Positions 53,743 through 64,000 of a stretch of 64,000 nucleotides of DNA are shown here, piece after piece (the stretch's first letter is position 1; the number at the start of each line of letters is the position of its first letter). Position numbers and translations under genes: made by a program. The notes beneath the pieces are model-generated. The model was not told where the DNA came from, made no database searches, and saw nothing but the letters and a program-made list of their open reading frames with translations. Source of the stretch: Ilyonectria destructans. Taxonomy: Eukaryota > Ascomycota > Sordariomycetes > Hypocreales > Nectriaceae. Location: NCBI GenBank assembly GCA_020740775.1, contig JAHEWK010000038.1:1-64000 (forward strand), written 5' to 3'.

Positions 53743-55780
53743 TGCCATGGCCATTCTTGGTATTATGTGACATGTACGGATTCCGTGTGAGCACCTGTCG
53801 TTTCCTAAGCTCCTGATCCCTCATCTTCATCTTCATGCCATCCGGGGGAGACCCGTAGACCAGGTGATTCCGATCAAATGGTGCATCCAACATCAGACCC
53901 TCGAGCGTTTTCACGCGAGAGACAGCCACGTAGCTTAAACCAGTCTGAAAGTCCCGGCAGGACAGATCTGTAACTATCATGTCTTCGGTGATGCTTTGTG
54001 ACTTGTGCACGGTAATTGCGTAGCATACGATCAGGGGAAACTGCGTGCGAGCGCAGAGAGTGGCTCCGATGAGGAAGTCCCTCTCCACTGGGAGAATCGG
54101 CACAATCTTCCTGCCATCAGCGGTGGTCAGGAATACCGGTCCGCTGTATTTGTCAAACTCCATCATGATAACACAGGGAGGGTCTTGGATGGGGTCGGCC
54201 CCAGGTGCCCAGCCGATATCGTAAACTGTGCCGCGAGCGCCGTTGCAGAGGCCAACTGGCTGCCAAAGGTTGGACGTCAGCATCAGACGGGAGCCAATGC
54301 ATATTGGGATCTGCTTCGCAAGGTTGCCCGCCTTGTCATCAGGTGCAGCAGCCGCGCCGGGGCCGACGTTCTTAGCTATGACCTAGATGACCGGCCGGCT
54401 GAGGCGGTCGAGGTGATAGTGGTTATATTCGTTCACTCTATCTTTAGTGGCGTATACTCGTAAGGCGTTGACAAACCTTGCGACCTCTTGATCCTCTAGT
54501 TTTGCCTGTACGCGGCTGGAAAGGAGCTTCCAGGACTCCACAGATAGTTAAAGCAGCCGCAATTCCCCGAGAGCTAGGCAGAATGCCTCCTGATCGTCGC
54601 CACGCTGCCGCCGGACAACTTTCAAGAAGACGGATTTATCGAATCGCCTATATGCGTTTTGCCCTTGATCTCTACTCCCTGAACCTCTTTATCATAATAA
54701 AGCGGCTTCTGCAGCACAGGGGGAAGCTGAAAGAAGTCACCAACCAACAGGATGTTCAGGCCGCCAAAGAACTCTTCGTTCTTATTCGGAAACGCCTCTC
54801 GGAGACGGTCATCGATCCACGATAGCTGACGCAGCCCTAGCATGCTCTTCTCATCGATGTTCTGGATGTGCGCCATGACCGTCGGCTAATCCAGTGGTTA
54901 GCCTGCACAACGACGACGATCACCGCCAGGGATACCTTCTCCAGGCTCATCAGGAACTGCAGAGACGCCCAGTTGAGATATCGAGGGAGTCAGGGAGACA
55001 GTCTCCCCTGCACGGCGCCGTGAACGATGGTCGCGCTGTATAGCCACCTGCCTTGCCTTCGCCTCAGCCTTGGAGGCATCATCTTGTGGGTCTTTCCCGC
55101 CCTTACGGAACCTAGAAGCCAAGTAAGAGTACTCAGCATCAGTTGTGCTGCTTGGGACAGTAGATGGATCAGCATTTGACGCGATTTGATGGGTCGTTGG
55201 CTGTACGGTCGGTGAGGGAGCAAGAGTCCGGAAGTTGCGCAAGCTTTGTTGGGTTGGTGGAATTGGCGTCCCCAGCACCACCTGCGGCTGGCTAATTGGC
55301 TCTTCAAATAACCTCCTTGCCGTGTGAAGTTGCCGTAGCCTCTCTGACAATGTAGGCTGGGTTCCGGATCTCTCATTAGGAGGCGATAGGCCAGCATCTC
55401 CGTCGGTTCTTTTGGGGGCAGATCTCTCAGCTAAGGAAGGACGGACGGCCAGGTTCCTCAACGTCAGGACCGCACCTTTAGACCTGGCACGCTTGATCAG
55501 GTTAGGGAGGCATATAGACGATACCAATGATGTCAATTACCTCGGAATTGCGCTGGTCCCGGCATTCCAGGCAGGTTGTAGTTTGATTGGCAGACTTCCT
55601 CCTGCTAATGAAGTCACTTGCTGGTTTTATTTGGTTGCAAGACGGGCAATGGACTCCAAAATCAGATCCAGGGCTCATATTACCCCTAGAATCGGAATCC
55701 ATCCTCAGTCGTACGGTGCATCGGGATCGATAATGGAAGAAAGGTTGCTTGGCCAAGCAAACGAACAGATCGCCAGGCAA
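53743..55780 (-). pseudogene. Helitron RepHel deletion derivative
   Basis: The minus strand starts with a zinc-binding N-terminal segment (CPSCNQIKPASDF...CLECRDQ, 55665-55550). A Ser/Pro-rich linker follows in a shifted frame (55536-54898). The sequence then jumps directly to helicase Walker B (DEKSMLGLRQL, 54860) and continues with GDFFQLPPV, a shift near 54660, TAA and TAG interruptions, SNLWQPVGLCNGARG, VHKSQSIT and SYVAVSRV. The Rep domain and Walker A are missing. The C-terminal codons run into the Mutator-like MITE inserted at 53743. It resembles the RepHel at 35824-39212 but is a different copy. Confidence 0.8.
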
Positions 55781-56324
55781 ATTTGGCGATGGTAAACAAA
55801 GAAGTAAACAAAGAAGCAGTGACAGATGGTGGCTGGCGGATACCCACTCTTTCTAGAGCCGCCAACCAATCCAGCCTTCTTTAGCGACCGGAAATACAAA
55901 ATTCCGGACCAATCAGAAACTTTTGGCCAATCTTGCACCAAACCCTCATATTGTTGTTGGATTGCGCAGGAATGCTGAGTGCACTTGATAAAAGTGTGGT
56001 TATTATTGTGATTGTTCTTCTTGCAATCGAAGGACCTTTAAGACCTTATATCTTCGAGTGGTCCCTTCTAGGACTTGAGTCCTAGAAAGTCCTACGATCA
56101 AGTCCTACTATCTAAGTTTTAGGACTTCAAACCTTAACTTTAATCCTGAAGTTGAGGGGGAATCCTCAGTTCTTCCAACACATATTCAGAAAACTTAAGA
56201 ACTGACATAGAGTCAGCCTTCGGCTGAATAATCTCGGATACTATAGAGGATCCTGATGAGGATGATGGGGATAATGAGCGGGTTATAGAGCGAGTAGATG
56301 TGTGTGTTGATGTATGCATTGTTA
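55781..56324. other. no gene recognised
   Basis: Probable 5' flank of the Helitron derivative and unassigned DNA with short GGACTT/AAGTCC repeats near 56070-56130. Confidence 0.45.
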
Positions 56325-56764
56325 TACCATGCACCACCTACCAATGACTAACACCCACCAATGACTAGCGTAAAACCACCTGCTGCCCACACAAACTCTA
56401 CAACTTTACTTACACCGCACTCGGCCACATATGAAGCTATTCACAAGCTGAAACTTGTGCTGCATAATTTTATGCATCGTGTTTTGTATCACGTATTTTC
56501 TTTTCCCAACGCCACCAATTTTACGAACCTCCTGAAGCATGAAATTTGGCATTTTCTCTCCATTCCTCCCTATTGACTTGAGATCATGTATATGTGTTTT
56601 TACCTGTCCGAAATCTTTCCAAAATGCCTTATCATGCTTATACCGAAGAAAACCTAGCTGCTGCTCTTTTCGACATCACAGATAACGGTATGTCGCAATA
56701 CGAGGCCGCACAAAAACATGGAGTCCCTCAGCCTACTCTTTCTAAGAGACTTCGAGGTCAACAG

Positions 56765-56964
56765 TGTAACGGGCCAGGCCCTGCTAGACAAGGCAGTGCC
56801 TTGTCCTCTTGCTGGTCTGAGCGCTGTTGCTCTAGTGATGACTTGGTCTATTTGTTGAAGGATTTTCGGTTCTTTTATCTTTCTTTCCTTCTTCTTTCCT
56901 CAGCTCGAATGTAAAACGCATGAGGACTATATAGCTGTAATTTACACTATTAGAACCCTTCACA
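56765..56964. repeat. solo LTR with perfect 5-bp TSD AACAG
   Basis: Begins TGTAACGGGCC and ends ACCCTTCACA. AACAG lies at 56760-56764 and 56965-56969. It contains a pyrimidine-rich stretch and is inserted in the N-terminal coding part of the pogo-like transposase. Confidence 0.9.
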
Positions 56965-57526
56965 AACAGAGTAGAAAAGAGGTTATTCAGCCTGCCCAAC
57001 ACCTTTCGGCCTCTCAAGAAACCCGATTAGTTAAATGGTTACTACGGCAGGAATCTCTGGGGTATGCACTATCTCATAGCCAACTACGAAGTTGTGTACA
57101 AGGCCTTCTTCAACAACAGGGAGATACCAAGCCTCTAGGGAAGAACTGGACCTTGAAATTCCTTAAGCGCCACTCTAAACTATCTACGAAGATAGGGAGA
57201 CGTCAAGAAGCCAACAGATTTGATGCTTTTACACCCAAGGCCGTCCATTGGTATTTCGATATTCGGGAGAAGGAGTACGGCTGGATCAAGCCTGAGAATA
57301 TGGTTAACGTAGACGAGGGTGGCATAATGGCAGGTTTTGGTGAGTTTTCTACTAGGCTTATAAGGCATAACTAATTGGTTTCTATATCAGGCTTGGATAG
57401 CTGTGTGGTTAGGAGTTCTGACCCAAAGAGGAAAGCCTTGTTAAAGGGCCCACAGTCCCGCAATTGGACCTCATTTATTGAGGCTGTTACCGCAACCAGC
57501 CGTGTATTGAAACCAGGCATTATCTT

Positions 57527-58081
57527 TGTTAAAGTCTATAAATATATAACTTTATAACTTCTCTATAAGATTAAGCTTTAAGCTTTAAGCTTTAAAATAT
57601 AGCTTATAAATTCTAATAAAAATCTTATAATTATATACTAAAATACAGTATATTGTTGATATTTACACTGTATGACTAATCAGCCCGAATCGGCTTATTA
57701 ATCTATCCGCGCTTTGAAATCAATTGATTTTAAAGTATACGCTATTTGGAATCAATATTACTCAATAAAGAAAGTACCCATAAGGACAAATATAATACCA
57801 TAAGAAAGCTGGAATTTTGGGCTTTCTAATGGTATACATATTGTCTTAATACAATAGCTGAATTTTAAGCAAATTGTCTATAAAAAGGCTGAGACCCCCT
57901 GGGTAATTCCAGACTTATTTTTATACCATTATCACTATATCATACACTATTAATACACTATCTTATACTATCTTATACTATCTACCTCTTATCTATATAT
58001 ACCCCTTAACCTTATATCCTTTATTAGGATATTTCTTTTATAATTATATTACTTTATTCCACTGCCTTATAACCTTTAACA
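57527..58081. mobile_element. AT-rich MITE, 555 bp, 5-bp TSD ATCTT
   Basis: Left end TGTTAAAGTCTATAA and right end TTATAACCTTTAACA are inverted copies with two mismatches. ATCTT is duplicated at 57522-57526 and 58082-58086. The insertion sits inside a Phe codon region that reads through in pogo copy 1. The interior is AT-rich with TAAGCTT repeats and no ORF. The superfamily is unclear. Confidence 0.88.
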
Positions 58082-59297
58082 ATCTTCAAAGGAAAAGAAC
58101 TGCAAAAGCAGTGGTTTCTTGAAGAATTTCGCACTATAGCTGACTGGTATTACATAACTTCCCCTAATGGCTGGACCGATCACCATATAGGGCTCGAGTG
58201 GTTAAAAGAAGTTTATCTACTACAAATCCAGCCTTGCGATCCCTCAGATGCAAGGCTGATCATTCTTGACGGCCACGGAAGCCATGCGCAGGTAATGTTC
58301 TTGCTATTTACCTGTATACTCTATTATTGCAGTCTTGCTGACTACTCTAGGACGAATGGATGTCTACATGCTTTCTGAACAACGTCTACTGCTGTTATCT
58401 ACCAGCGCATTGTTCTCACGGCCTACAGCCATTAGATAATGGCATTTTCAATACCATCAAAGCTGCATACCGAAAAGAACTACAGAAATTGGCCAGCCTC
58501 ACCGATTCTGCACCCGTCGATAAGGCTAACTTTATACGTGCCTACGCCAAGGCCAGAGAAGTCGGCCTGATGGAAAACAACATACTATCAGGTTGGAGAT
58601 TCACAGGAAATTGGCCAATAAGCCGTCGTAAGGCTCTCCTACATCCAGAAATTCAGCCGGATAAGGAGAAAAGAGAGCAGTGGTCACCCGACAGCCACAG
58701 CCTTGAACTCGACTCAGATGACACCCCGAAAGTGAGTCGTCACGTGCGAGATTTGGGCAAACGCAAGACTCCCAAAACCATATATAAATACAGTAAAATA
58801 GCAAAGGGATTTGAGGCCTTAGAAATGACTGTAGCTATTCAGAATAGTCGAATCACTGGGCTGGAGGAAGAGGTGGCGCGTCTACAGAGAGGGAAGAAAA
58901 GAAAGGCGATACCTAACCCGAACCAGAGATTCATGACGCTGGGGGAGGCACTGGCAGCCGGTGAAACTATCCGGAAGTCAGAAACGGAAGTAATTAAGAA
59001 GGACGTGGAGGAGGAAGCCGAGTCGGTCATTGAGGTGGCGATGGATGACGTGGGCGAGAACCCGGAAATTGACGGTTTTTCTTCACCGCCACAGTACACA
59101 CGCAGCGGTCGGAAGATCAAAAAACCACGCCAATTGTAAAGTTCAATTAATTATCTATCCAATCCTTTACATAGTTTCATATTTATTTAATTTGGTGGTT
59201 GCATTCCGGGTTTGTAGAAAATTGGAATTTGTATGGAGTTGCAATTTTTAACGCTAGTCATTGGTGGGTGTTAGTCATTGGTGGGTGGTGCATGGTA

Positions 59298-59847
59298 CTT
59301 CTATCTGCTGAGAAATTAGCAGGGAATAAAAGTACCAATATGAGTGACCACAAGCCTTACGGGCGTCCCAGGGGATTGAATCCCGTGTCCTTCTAACCCA
59401 TTACAACCCCTGGTCCGTTGATCACCACGTCTGGAACATCTTGGATGATATTATTTTGCGGGCGCTTGGCCGGGGCTGCGACCCGATCCTGCTTGCTCTT
59501 GGTTATGAGCTCAGGATTCCCCACCGTTTGGGAGCTTGAGGGCCACGCCAATCAACATGCTATGCCTAAAGAAGGGCCTGGTCTTAACTTTGTCAGGCAA
59601 GGTCTTTGAAACTACGACCCTTAAGGTTTTTCGGGGTATTGGTTTTGACGTTTCGCTGGTCGCTTCAACTTCGCTTCCTCGGAACCGGAACCGGAACCAG
59701 AACCAGAAACCGGGCTCTTTCAAAAGCGCAAAAGCTCTGTCGTCTCTACGGAGTAGCGTAAACGAAAACACGGTTCTCCACAATGGGTCTTCTACCCCAC
59801 GCAGCCGAGCGTCGACGCTAGACAGTTCAGTGGCCCACGATACTCCG
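59298..59847. other. no gene recognised
   Basis: Unassigned DNA between the pogo-like and Tc1-like elements, containing a short GGAACC hexamer repeat at 59681-59713. Confidence 0.5.
59681..59713. repeat. GGAACC/CAGAAC hexamer repeat
   Basis: About five hexamer units with G-to-A variants in the last ones. Confidence 0.8.
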
Positions 59848-59849
59848 TA

Positions 59850-61231
59850 CAGTGGGGGGAAAAAAGTTCCGACACACTTTTCCGTACACCGCTTTCCCTC
59901 TACCCTCACCAAAATCATCAACAACTTCAACCACCTATTGCGCTATCAATTCAAGTCCAAATGTTTCCTAAGCCGCATCATTCTCCTCACACGGGAACGA
60001 GGATCGTTTGGAGGTACAATTCGGGCGTATCGGCAGCCAGGATCGCCCGTGATGAGGGCGTAAGTCGGCACGCCATTTTTGGTGTGGTACGCCGGTATCG
60101 AGAATAACAATCTGCTCGGGATCAACCCAGACCTGGCCGTCCACACAAGCTTACAGAGAGGGATTTGAGGCGGGTGCTGCTAGTAATATGAAGAGACCCT
60201 CTTATTGTTATTAGTGAGCTTATCGAAGAGTCCGGAATAAGCTGTAATGCGAAGACTTTAACTTCCACCCTCTGGCGGGAAGAATCATGCACTTCCAATC
60301 ACTTTTACGACCGTTTATAAGCCCAGAGACTGCGAGAAAACGTCTACGGTTTGCTCATTGATGCATCAACCAGCCTGAGGAAGCTTGGAGCCGTTGGACC
60401 TTTTCTAATGAAATAATCGTAGCTCACGGCGAGGGCCAGAGACGCACTTGGGTGTTCTGTAAGCTGGTATGTGTCTCTTTTGCCATTGCGGCTCTTCTAA
60501 TGATTCCTAGCACGAGAGACTATTCAGAGATAATGTTCAGGCCCGAGTCATGCCTACACACCACTCACAGATGTTCTTCAGCGCCTTCAATTGCCGCAGG
60601 AGGCTGCCGATGGTGCCACTTTACGGGGATCCAGAATCTGAACGTGGTGGTATAACAGCACACCGCCTGCTCGAGTGCTTGAAGCAGCACCTTCCTCATA
60701 TTGTCACAAGGAACAGCCACTTCCAGCATGATAATTCGAGCCTATTTACGAGTCATCTGGTCCGAGAATGGATCTCTGAATGGTGTGAGAGTTGGAGGGC
60801 AGAGGTAATAGACTAGCCTCCCTACAGCCCTGACCTCAACCCCATTGAAAATCTATGGGCAATAGTAAAAGAAAGGAACTATAAGAGGTATCCGGAACTT
60901 ACTTACATGCCTAAGAACGAGGCATCAAAACAGGCTCTTATTGACACCGCGATCGAGATTTGGCCGCGAATTGAAGATGAAGTGGTCTACAACCTAGTCA
61001 ATTCCATGCACTGCCGACTTGCTGCTGTCATTCGGTCCCGCGGCTACTACACCAAGTATTGAACATATCGCAAGAATCTATAGTCAAAGGGCTTTAAATT
61101 GATATACATCACTATTTAGTTGAGATTTAATTGAATGCGTAATAACAGATTGAAAATGCACCCTTCATTTGGTAGAGGTACTAGTATACTGGGTTGACTC
61201 CGGATGTGTCGTAATTAAATCGGACCCACTG
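59850..61231 (+). mobile_element. Tc1-like DNA transposon, copy 2
   Basis: Starts CAGTGGGGGG...CGACACA, ends with the inverted TGTGTCG...CCCACTG, and is flanked by TA (59848-59849 and 61232-61233). At 1382 bp it is the uninterrupted counterpart of copy 1 and provides the empty site for the solo LTR found there. Confidence 0.92.
59960..61062 (+). pseudogene. Tc1-type transposase, decayed
   Basis: The likely start is MFPKPHHSPHTGTRIVWRYN, with an HTH (SAARIARDEGVSRHAIFGVV). The frame is then broken by several stops. Recognisable later parts are RPGRPHKLT-like sequence, MPTHHSQMFFSAFNCRRRLP, LECLKQHLPHIVTRNSHFQH followed by DNSS, and PYSPDLNPIENLWAIVKERN, ending RGYYTKY at about 61060. The catalytic Asp (HDN) and Glu (PIENLW) are present with 38 residues between them. 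It cannot be translated intact. Confidence 0.87.
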
Positions 61232-61473
61232 TAACACCGGCTCCATAGATGCCGGATCTGAGCCCCGTTGGTAGTTTACATGCTCAAACGCGGGGACAAG
61301 CATTACCCGAAGGGAACCTTCAAAGTGGGGGATAACTTAGGCCCTTGCCACTTAGAAGACCACAAAATTCTGGGACAGCTATCCATGTCTACGGTAGCGC
61401 CAAGTGGTCCCTTGATAGAGTCCCGACTCTCTTCCCCGGATGCGAGGCCAAAAGCGAGATTCCGATCCTGGCT

Positions 61474-63622
61474 ATCCCTTTGAGTACCGTAAGGGCACAC
61501 TTGCACTAGTGATAGGGATCTTGACCAAACAAAATGCCGCAAATCAAAGGTACCTCTGCCTCCACCTATTTTATGTGGTGATAGAAGTCCCAGCAATTTC
61601 CCTTATTACAAAGAGCTACATCACACTGCTCACACCGCCAACGTGATCTCGGTATGCGCCTGTAATCGTTGCCGGCTTTTGCTTCCAACGGCTGCAGCGG
61701 CCGCTGCTCGCCTAGCCGTATGTTCTTACAAGCCCGGCATGCTGACGGATTCTTATTTCGGACCCAATTGTGCTGTAAAACAGGCGTAAATTCGTCCCCA
61801 GCCCGAAACCTTTTGCGTGACTGAGTCGCCGGCGCGTACATAGCAATGAGGTCATCAACAATGCATTGCCGCCAAGTCTCTGGGTTAGTCATCAGCTGCC
61901 ATTGTGGCTGCCCTCGCTTCTGTAAAATGAAGCTATTCACAAGGCATATTTCTAATAAAAAGTCCCAAGCGAGGGTTTTCCAAGGGCCCCTACGTATACG
62001 GCGTTTAAAGCTCCAATAAGACCGCAGTTAGTCACCGCAGTCGACAGCGTTCATCTCGAGGTTGTAAGCTGCAGCGATAGACGGGATAGAAAGCTCTTTC
62101 ACAGGCTCGTCACTGAAAAAACGCTGTATCAGCTGTGACTGAATTTGGTCACCCGTCGGCCTCTTCCTTTTACAGCCGGTCCTTTCATCCCCTGTAAATC
62201 GGGTTGTTAGGAACATGACGAGGGCGTTGTCTTTCCACACGATCTGATTGACCTAGTAAAAGACAAATTAGTAGGGAAAATACAGCATAATTCTGTCTTT
62301 CTGACTGACTTTATTATTCTTCCTAGGGACGGCTCTTAGCTCATTGAAAGGAATGCTGCCTTTTGCTGTATGATCCGTAGGTTTAAGCTTGACGAGGGAT
62401 TCGTGTAAGCGGGCGTTACGGCGGGCTGTGCCCGTAGCCCCATGGCCTAGCTGCCGGAGCCAAAGGAAGAGGACGGGTGCAGAGAAAAGGTTATCGAGAA
62501 AGACGTGATATGTGGAATTAGGTAGTAGATTTAGTAGAGCAACAACCACAGCCTGGGTCGGGTTCAGATAAAGCATCTTCCTCTGCTGTATTTGCCGTTT
62601 GGTCTTTCGTAGCTGTTGAGTTTGACGCCGTTGAGCCTGCCGGACCCCTACGGGCCCGAACTTCCGGCCCGGCCTATGCCAAATCCACTGGAGGAAATAG
62701 CCCTGTTGGGCCACAGTCCACACTTTGAAGCCCGTTGGCGTGGGCTTATTAGGGGCAGTTGTTGCATCATGACATCTGCCTAGGTAGCGGACTATGCACT
62801 CATCTACAGCGAGACATATGCCCGGGCTGAAGAAACAGTAGACATATGCTGTATGTAGTCAGACCAGGCGTTGACCCGGCTGTAGGTGCAGCTGTAGAAG
62901 CTTAAGCCAGGCTCCTGATCGATCGTTGTGAAGTCCCAGAGACGAAGATGCCGTGATAGTAGCTGAAATCGGTTATATGACATGAAATTAGTCACAGAGT
63001 GATATGAGGTGTGTTTCTTAGGTTTCAAAGGCTTCCAATAGTCCTTAATCTTCGGCACCATATTAATTTGCATATAAATCACGATCGCAAGCCATATGTA
63101 GATTTCAGCAACAGAGGTCGGCTCCCAACTCAACAGCCGAGACTGCGGCTTCAATCTGCGGCTGCCGGCTTCATGCTGCTGTAATAGGTAACTAACCCAG
63201 CTGTTGGTATAGCTGACGCAGCTTTCCACTAGGGAAATAGGTAAAGGCCTGGAAAAGCAATAGCGGCTGCTGGGGCAAAGCTGCTATTACGGGGGTCTGG
63301 TTCGGAAGGTCCATCGGCTCAAAGCTGTAGCCGCGTTCCGGGTCCGGATTTTCATTTGGCCGGCATGTATTATCCTCAGGGCGTTCACAGCGACTGTGAT
63401 AGTCAACGCGGATGAAGCTGTCGTCGTCATACACATTGACCGCTTGGCTAGGGCGCAGTTGGGAACTCATGGGGATATACGGATACTCCGTAAAGAACGC
63501 GTTGTATGAGGAATTAGGTTGTGTTGTTTCTGAACGCGCTCTCGGTCACCCCCTTGTACCTCGGCCGAGTGGGGGGTGTGGGGCGCCAAGGCAATGTGTG
63601 CCCTTACGGCACTCAAAGGGAT
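61474..63622 (-). mobile_element. piggyBac-like DNA transposon
   Basis: Inverted ends CCCTTTGAGTACCGTAAGGG (left) and the matching reverse complement at 63594-63622 enclose a piggyBac-type transposase. Similarity extends somewhat further outward (GGCCAAAAG...), so the true ends may lie outside. The flanks are not TTAA, the usual piggyBac target. Confidence 0.75.
61566..63470 (-). pseudogene. piggyBac-type transposase (DDE_Tnp_1_7), decayed
   Basis: Start ATG 63470 (MSSQLRPSQAVNVYDDDSF). The minus-strand order is: N-terminal region, a shift near 63225, SYTNSWVSYLLQ, WEPTSVAEIYIWLAIVIYMQ, SYHSVTNFMSYNRFQLLSRH, a shift near 62830, VDECIVRYLGR with the first catalytic Asp, NKPTPTGFKVWTV, HVFLDNLFSAPVLF with the second Asp, KGSIPFNELRAVPRK, and a 31-nt intron-like gap (62283-62253). 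After it come VWKDNALVMFLTT and IPSIAAAYNLEMNAVDCGD, then TAA at 62028-62030. The C-terminal Cys-rich domain is CRACKNIR...CEQCDVALCNKGNC, typical of the family. Three inactivating changes show it is dead. Confidence 0.9.
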
Positions 63623-63623
63623 A

Positions 63624-64000
63624 CGTGTCCCTACTTTTGGCGTCCTTTACCTCGGAGACTGGGTGATCCCCGCAAGTTGGCCCCAGCTGGCGCACTCGGA
63701 CCACGCTTTGATGAGCTTGGTAAGACGCCACCTCCAGGATCTTCTAAGTCAAGTCAATGCGCAGAGATGGGGACGGATGATGATTCTCGAGAGAACAACG
63801 GGCGGACAAACTGTCCCCCCATGTCACCACTACTGTTTCTGCTACGAACACCGGCATCCCGACATGCTGTGAGGCATTCTCCGGCCTTCGATCGAAGCTC
63901 GTCGTCAGCATCAACACTATCCCATCGAGTGCGGATGGACCCCATTTTCGCCATGGCCAAAATACCCACTTTTATACCCACTTTTACTCCGCACTTCAAT
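63624..64000. other. no gene recognised
   Basis: Only motif-free ORFs reach the window edge. Confidence 0.45.

Larger units (their letters stand above)
56624..59139 (+). pseudogene. pogo-type transposase interrupted by LTR and MITE
   Basis: From ATG 56624 (MPYHAYTEENLAAALFDITD) the N-terminal HTH runs to the LTR. Coding resumes at VIQPAQHLSASQETRLVKW, the CENP-B-like HTH (LKRHSKLSTKIGRRQE) and NVDEGGIMAGF, followed by an intron (57341-57390 region). The MITE interrupts after GII. The core then continues with LDGHGSH, a second intron, and QPLDNGIF. The C-terminus is longer than in copy 1: a coiled-coil (LEEEVARLQRGKKRK) and a basic tail ending IKKPRQL. The DDD triad is intact and no nonsense codon was seen outside the insertions, so the copy was probably functional before them. 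Confidence 0.9.
56327..59295 (+). mobile_element. pogo/Fot1-like DNA transposon, copy 2, with two nested insertions
   Basis: The inverted ends are about 50 bp: CCATGCACCACC, then ACCAATGACTAACACCCACC and CAATGACTAGCGT on the left, with the reverse complement on the right. TA flanks both sides (56325-56326 and 59296-59297). Inside are a 200-bp solo LTR (56765-56964) and a 555-bp MITE (57527-58081), each with its own TSD. Without them the element is about 2.2 kb. Confidence 0.92.

Noticed and set aside
58601..58804. Minus-strand ORF in pogo copy 2
   Set aside because: Shadow of the transposase exon.
59350..59415. tRNA-like string (GGGGATTGAATCCC ... CCCCTGG)
   Set aside because: The T-arm-like piece and a CAGGGG/CCCCTG pairing catch the eye, but no D-arm, anticodon arm or 7-bp acceptor stem could be laid out.
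1..64000. CRISPR arrays, bacterial operons, defence islands
   Set aside because: The short direct repeats found are adjacent tandem units without spacers, and gene structure is fungal with introns.

Overview
The window looks like a transposon-dense stretch of a filamentous ascomycete (Pezizomycotina) genome. The support is short GT..AG introns with CTAAC-type branch sites, fungal rhodopsin-type (PTH11-like) receptors including one with a CFEM domain, a GPI-anchored Cys-rich protein, and fungal transposon families (Tad-type LINE, pogo/Fot1-like, Helitron, hAT, copia). No rRNA, tRNA, CRISPR or bacterial operon structure was seen. The species cannot be named from this sequence.

Region by region. 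1-3.3 kb: 3' part of a Ty1/copia element, followed by a palindromic MITE (3.3-3.75 kb). 3.85-7.05 kb: relics of a PIF1-type helicase, a Tad-like LINE and a Helitron helicase. 7.4-8.8 kb: PTH11-like receptor. 11.1-12.9 kb: intact secreted GMC oxidoreductase. 14.1-16.7 kb: a FAD-linked oxidase fused in frame to the C-terminus of a hAT transposase, followed by the tail of a transcription-factor-like gene. 17.6-19.4 kb: pogo-like element 1. 19.4-20.2 kb: Helitron 3' end and a truncated ankyrin gene. 20.7-22.2 kb: CFEM-PTH11-like receptor. 23.4-25.3 kb: Tc1-like element with a solo LTR inside it and a hAT MITE abutting it. 25.8-27.4 kb: intact amino-acid/GABA-type permease. 28.3-31.3 kb: relics (hAT, LINE, P450 reductase, zinc-finger factor, solo LTR). 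31.5-32.9 kb: intact SNG1-like membrane protein. 33.3-42.3 kb: inverted repeat, two hAT fragments, a decayed Helitron RepHel, and a nearly complete hAT element interrupted by a solo LTR. 42.3-47.8 kb: Tad-like LINE with both ORFs open. 49.3-50.0 kb: GPI-anchored protein. 51.0-53.1 kb: solo LTR and a four-helix membrane protein with a frame problem. 53.2-55.8 kb: Mutator-like MITE abutting a Helitron fragment. 56.3-59.3 kb: pogo-like element 2 carrying a solo LTR and a MITE. 59.85-61.2 kb: second Tc1-like copy. 61.5-63.6 kb: decayed piggyBac-like element.

Host genes that look intact are few: two receptor-like membrane proteins, a GMC oxidase, a permease, an SNG1-like protein and a GPI-anchored protein. 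They fit surface sensing, transport and secreted redox chemistry, but nothing shows that they form one pathway. Most of the window is successive transposition. Target-site duplications (TSDs) read directly here give the order of several insertions. Nonsense codons in unrelated elements are mostly CpA-to-TpA type, as expected from mild repeat-induced point mutation (RIP), while the LINE ORFs are clean.
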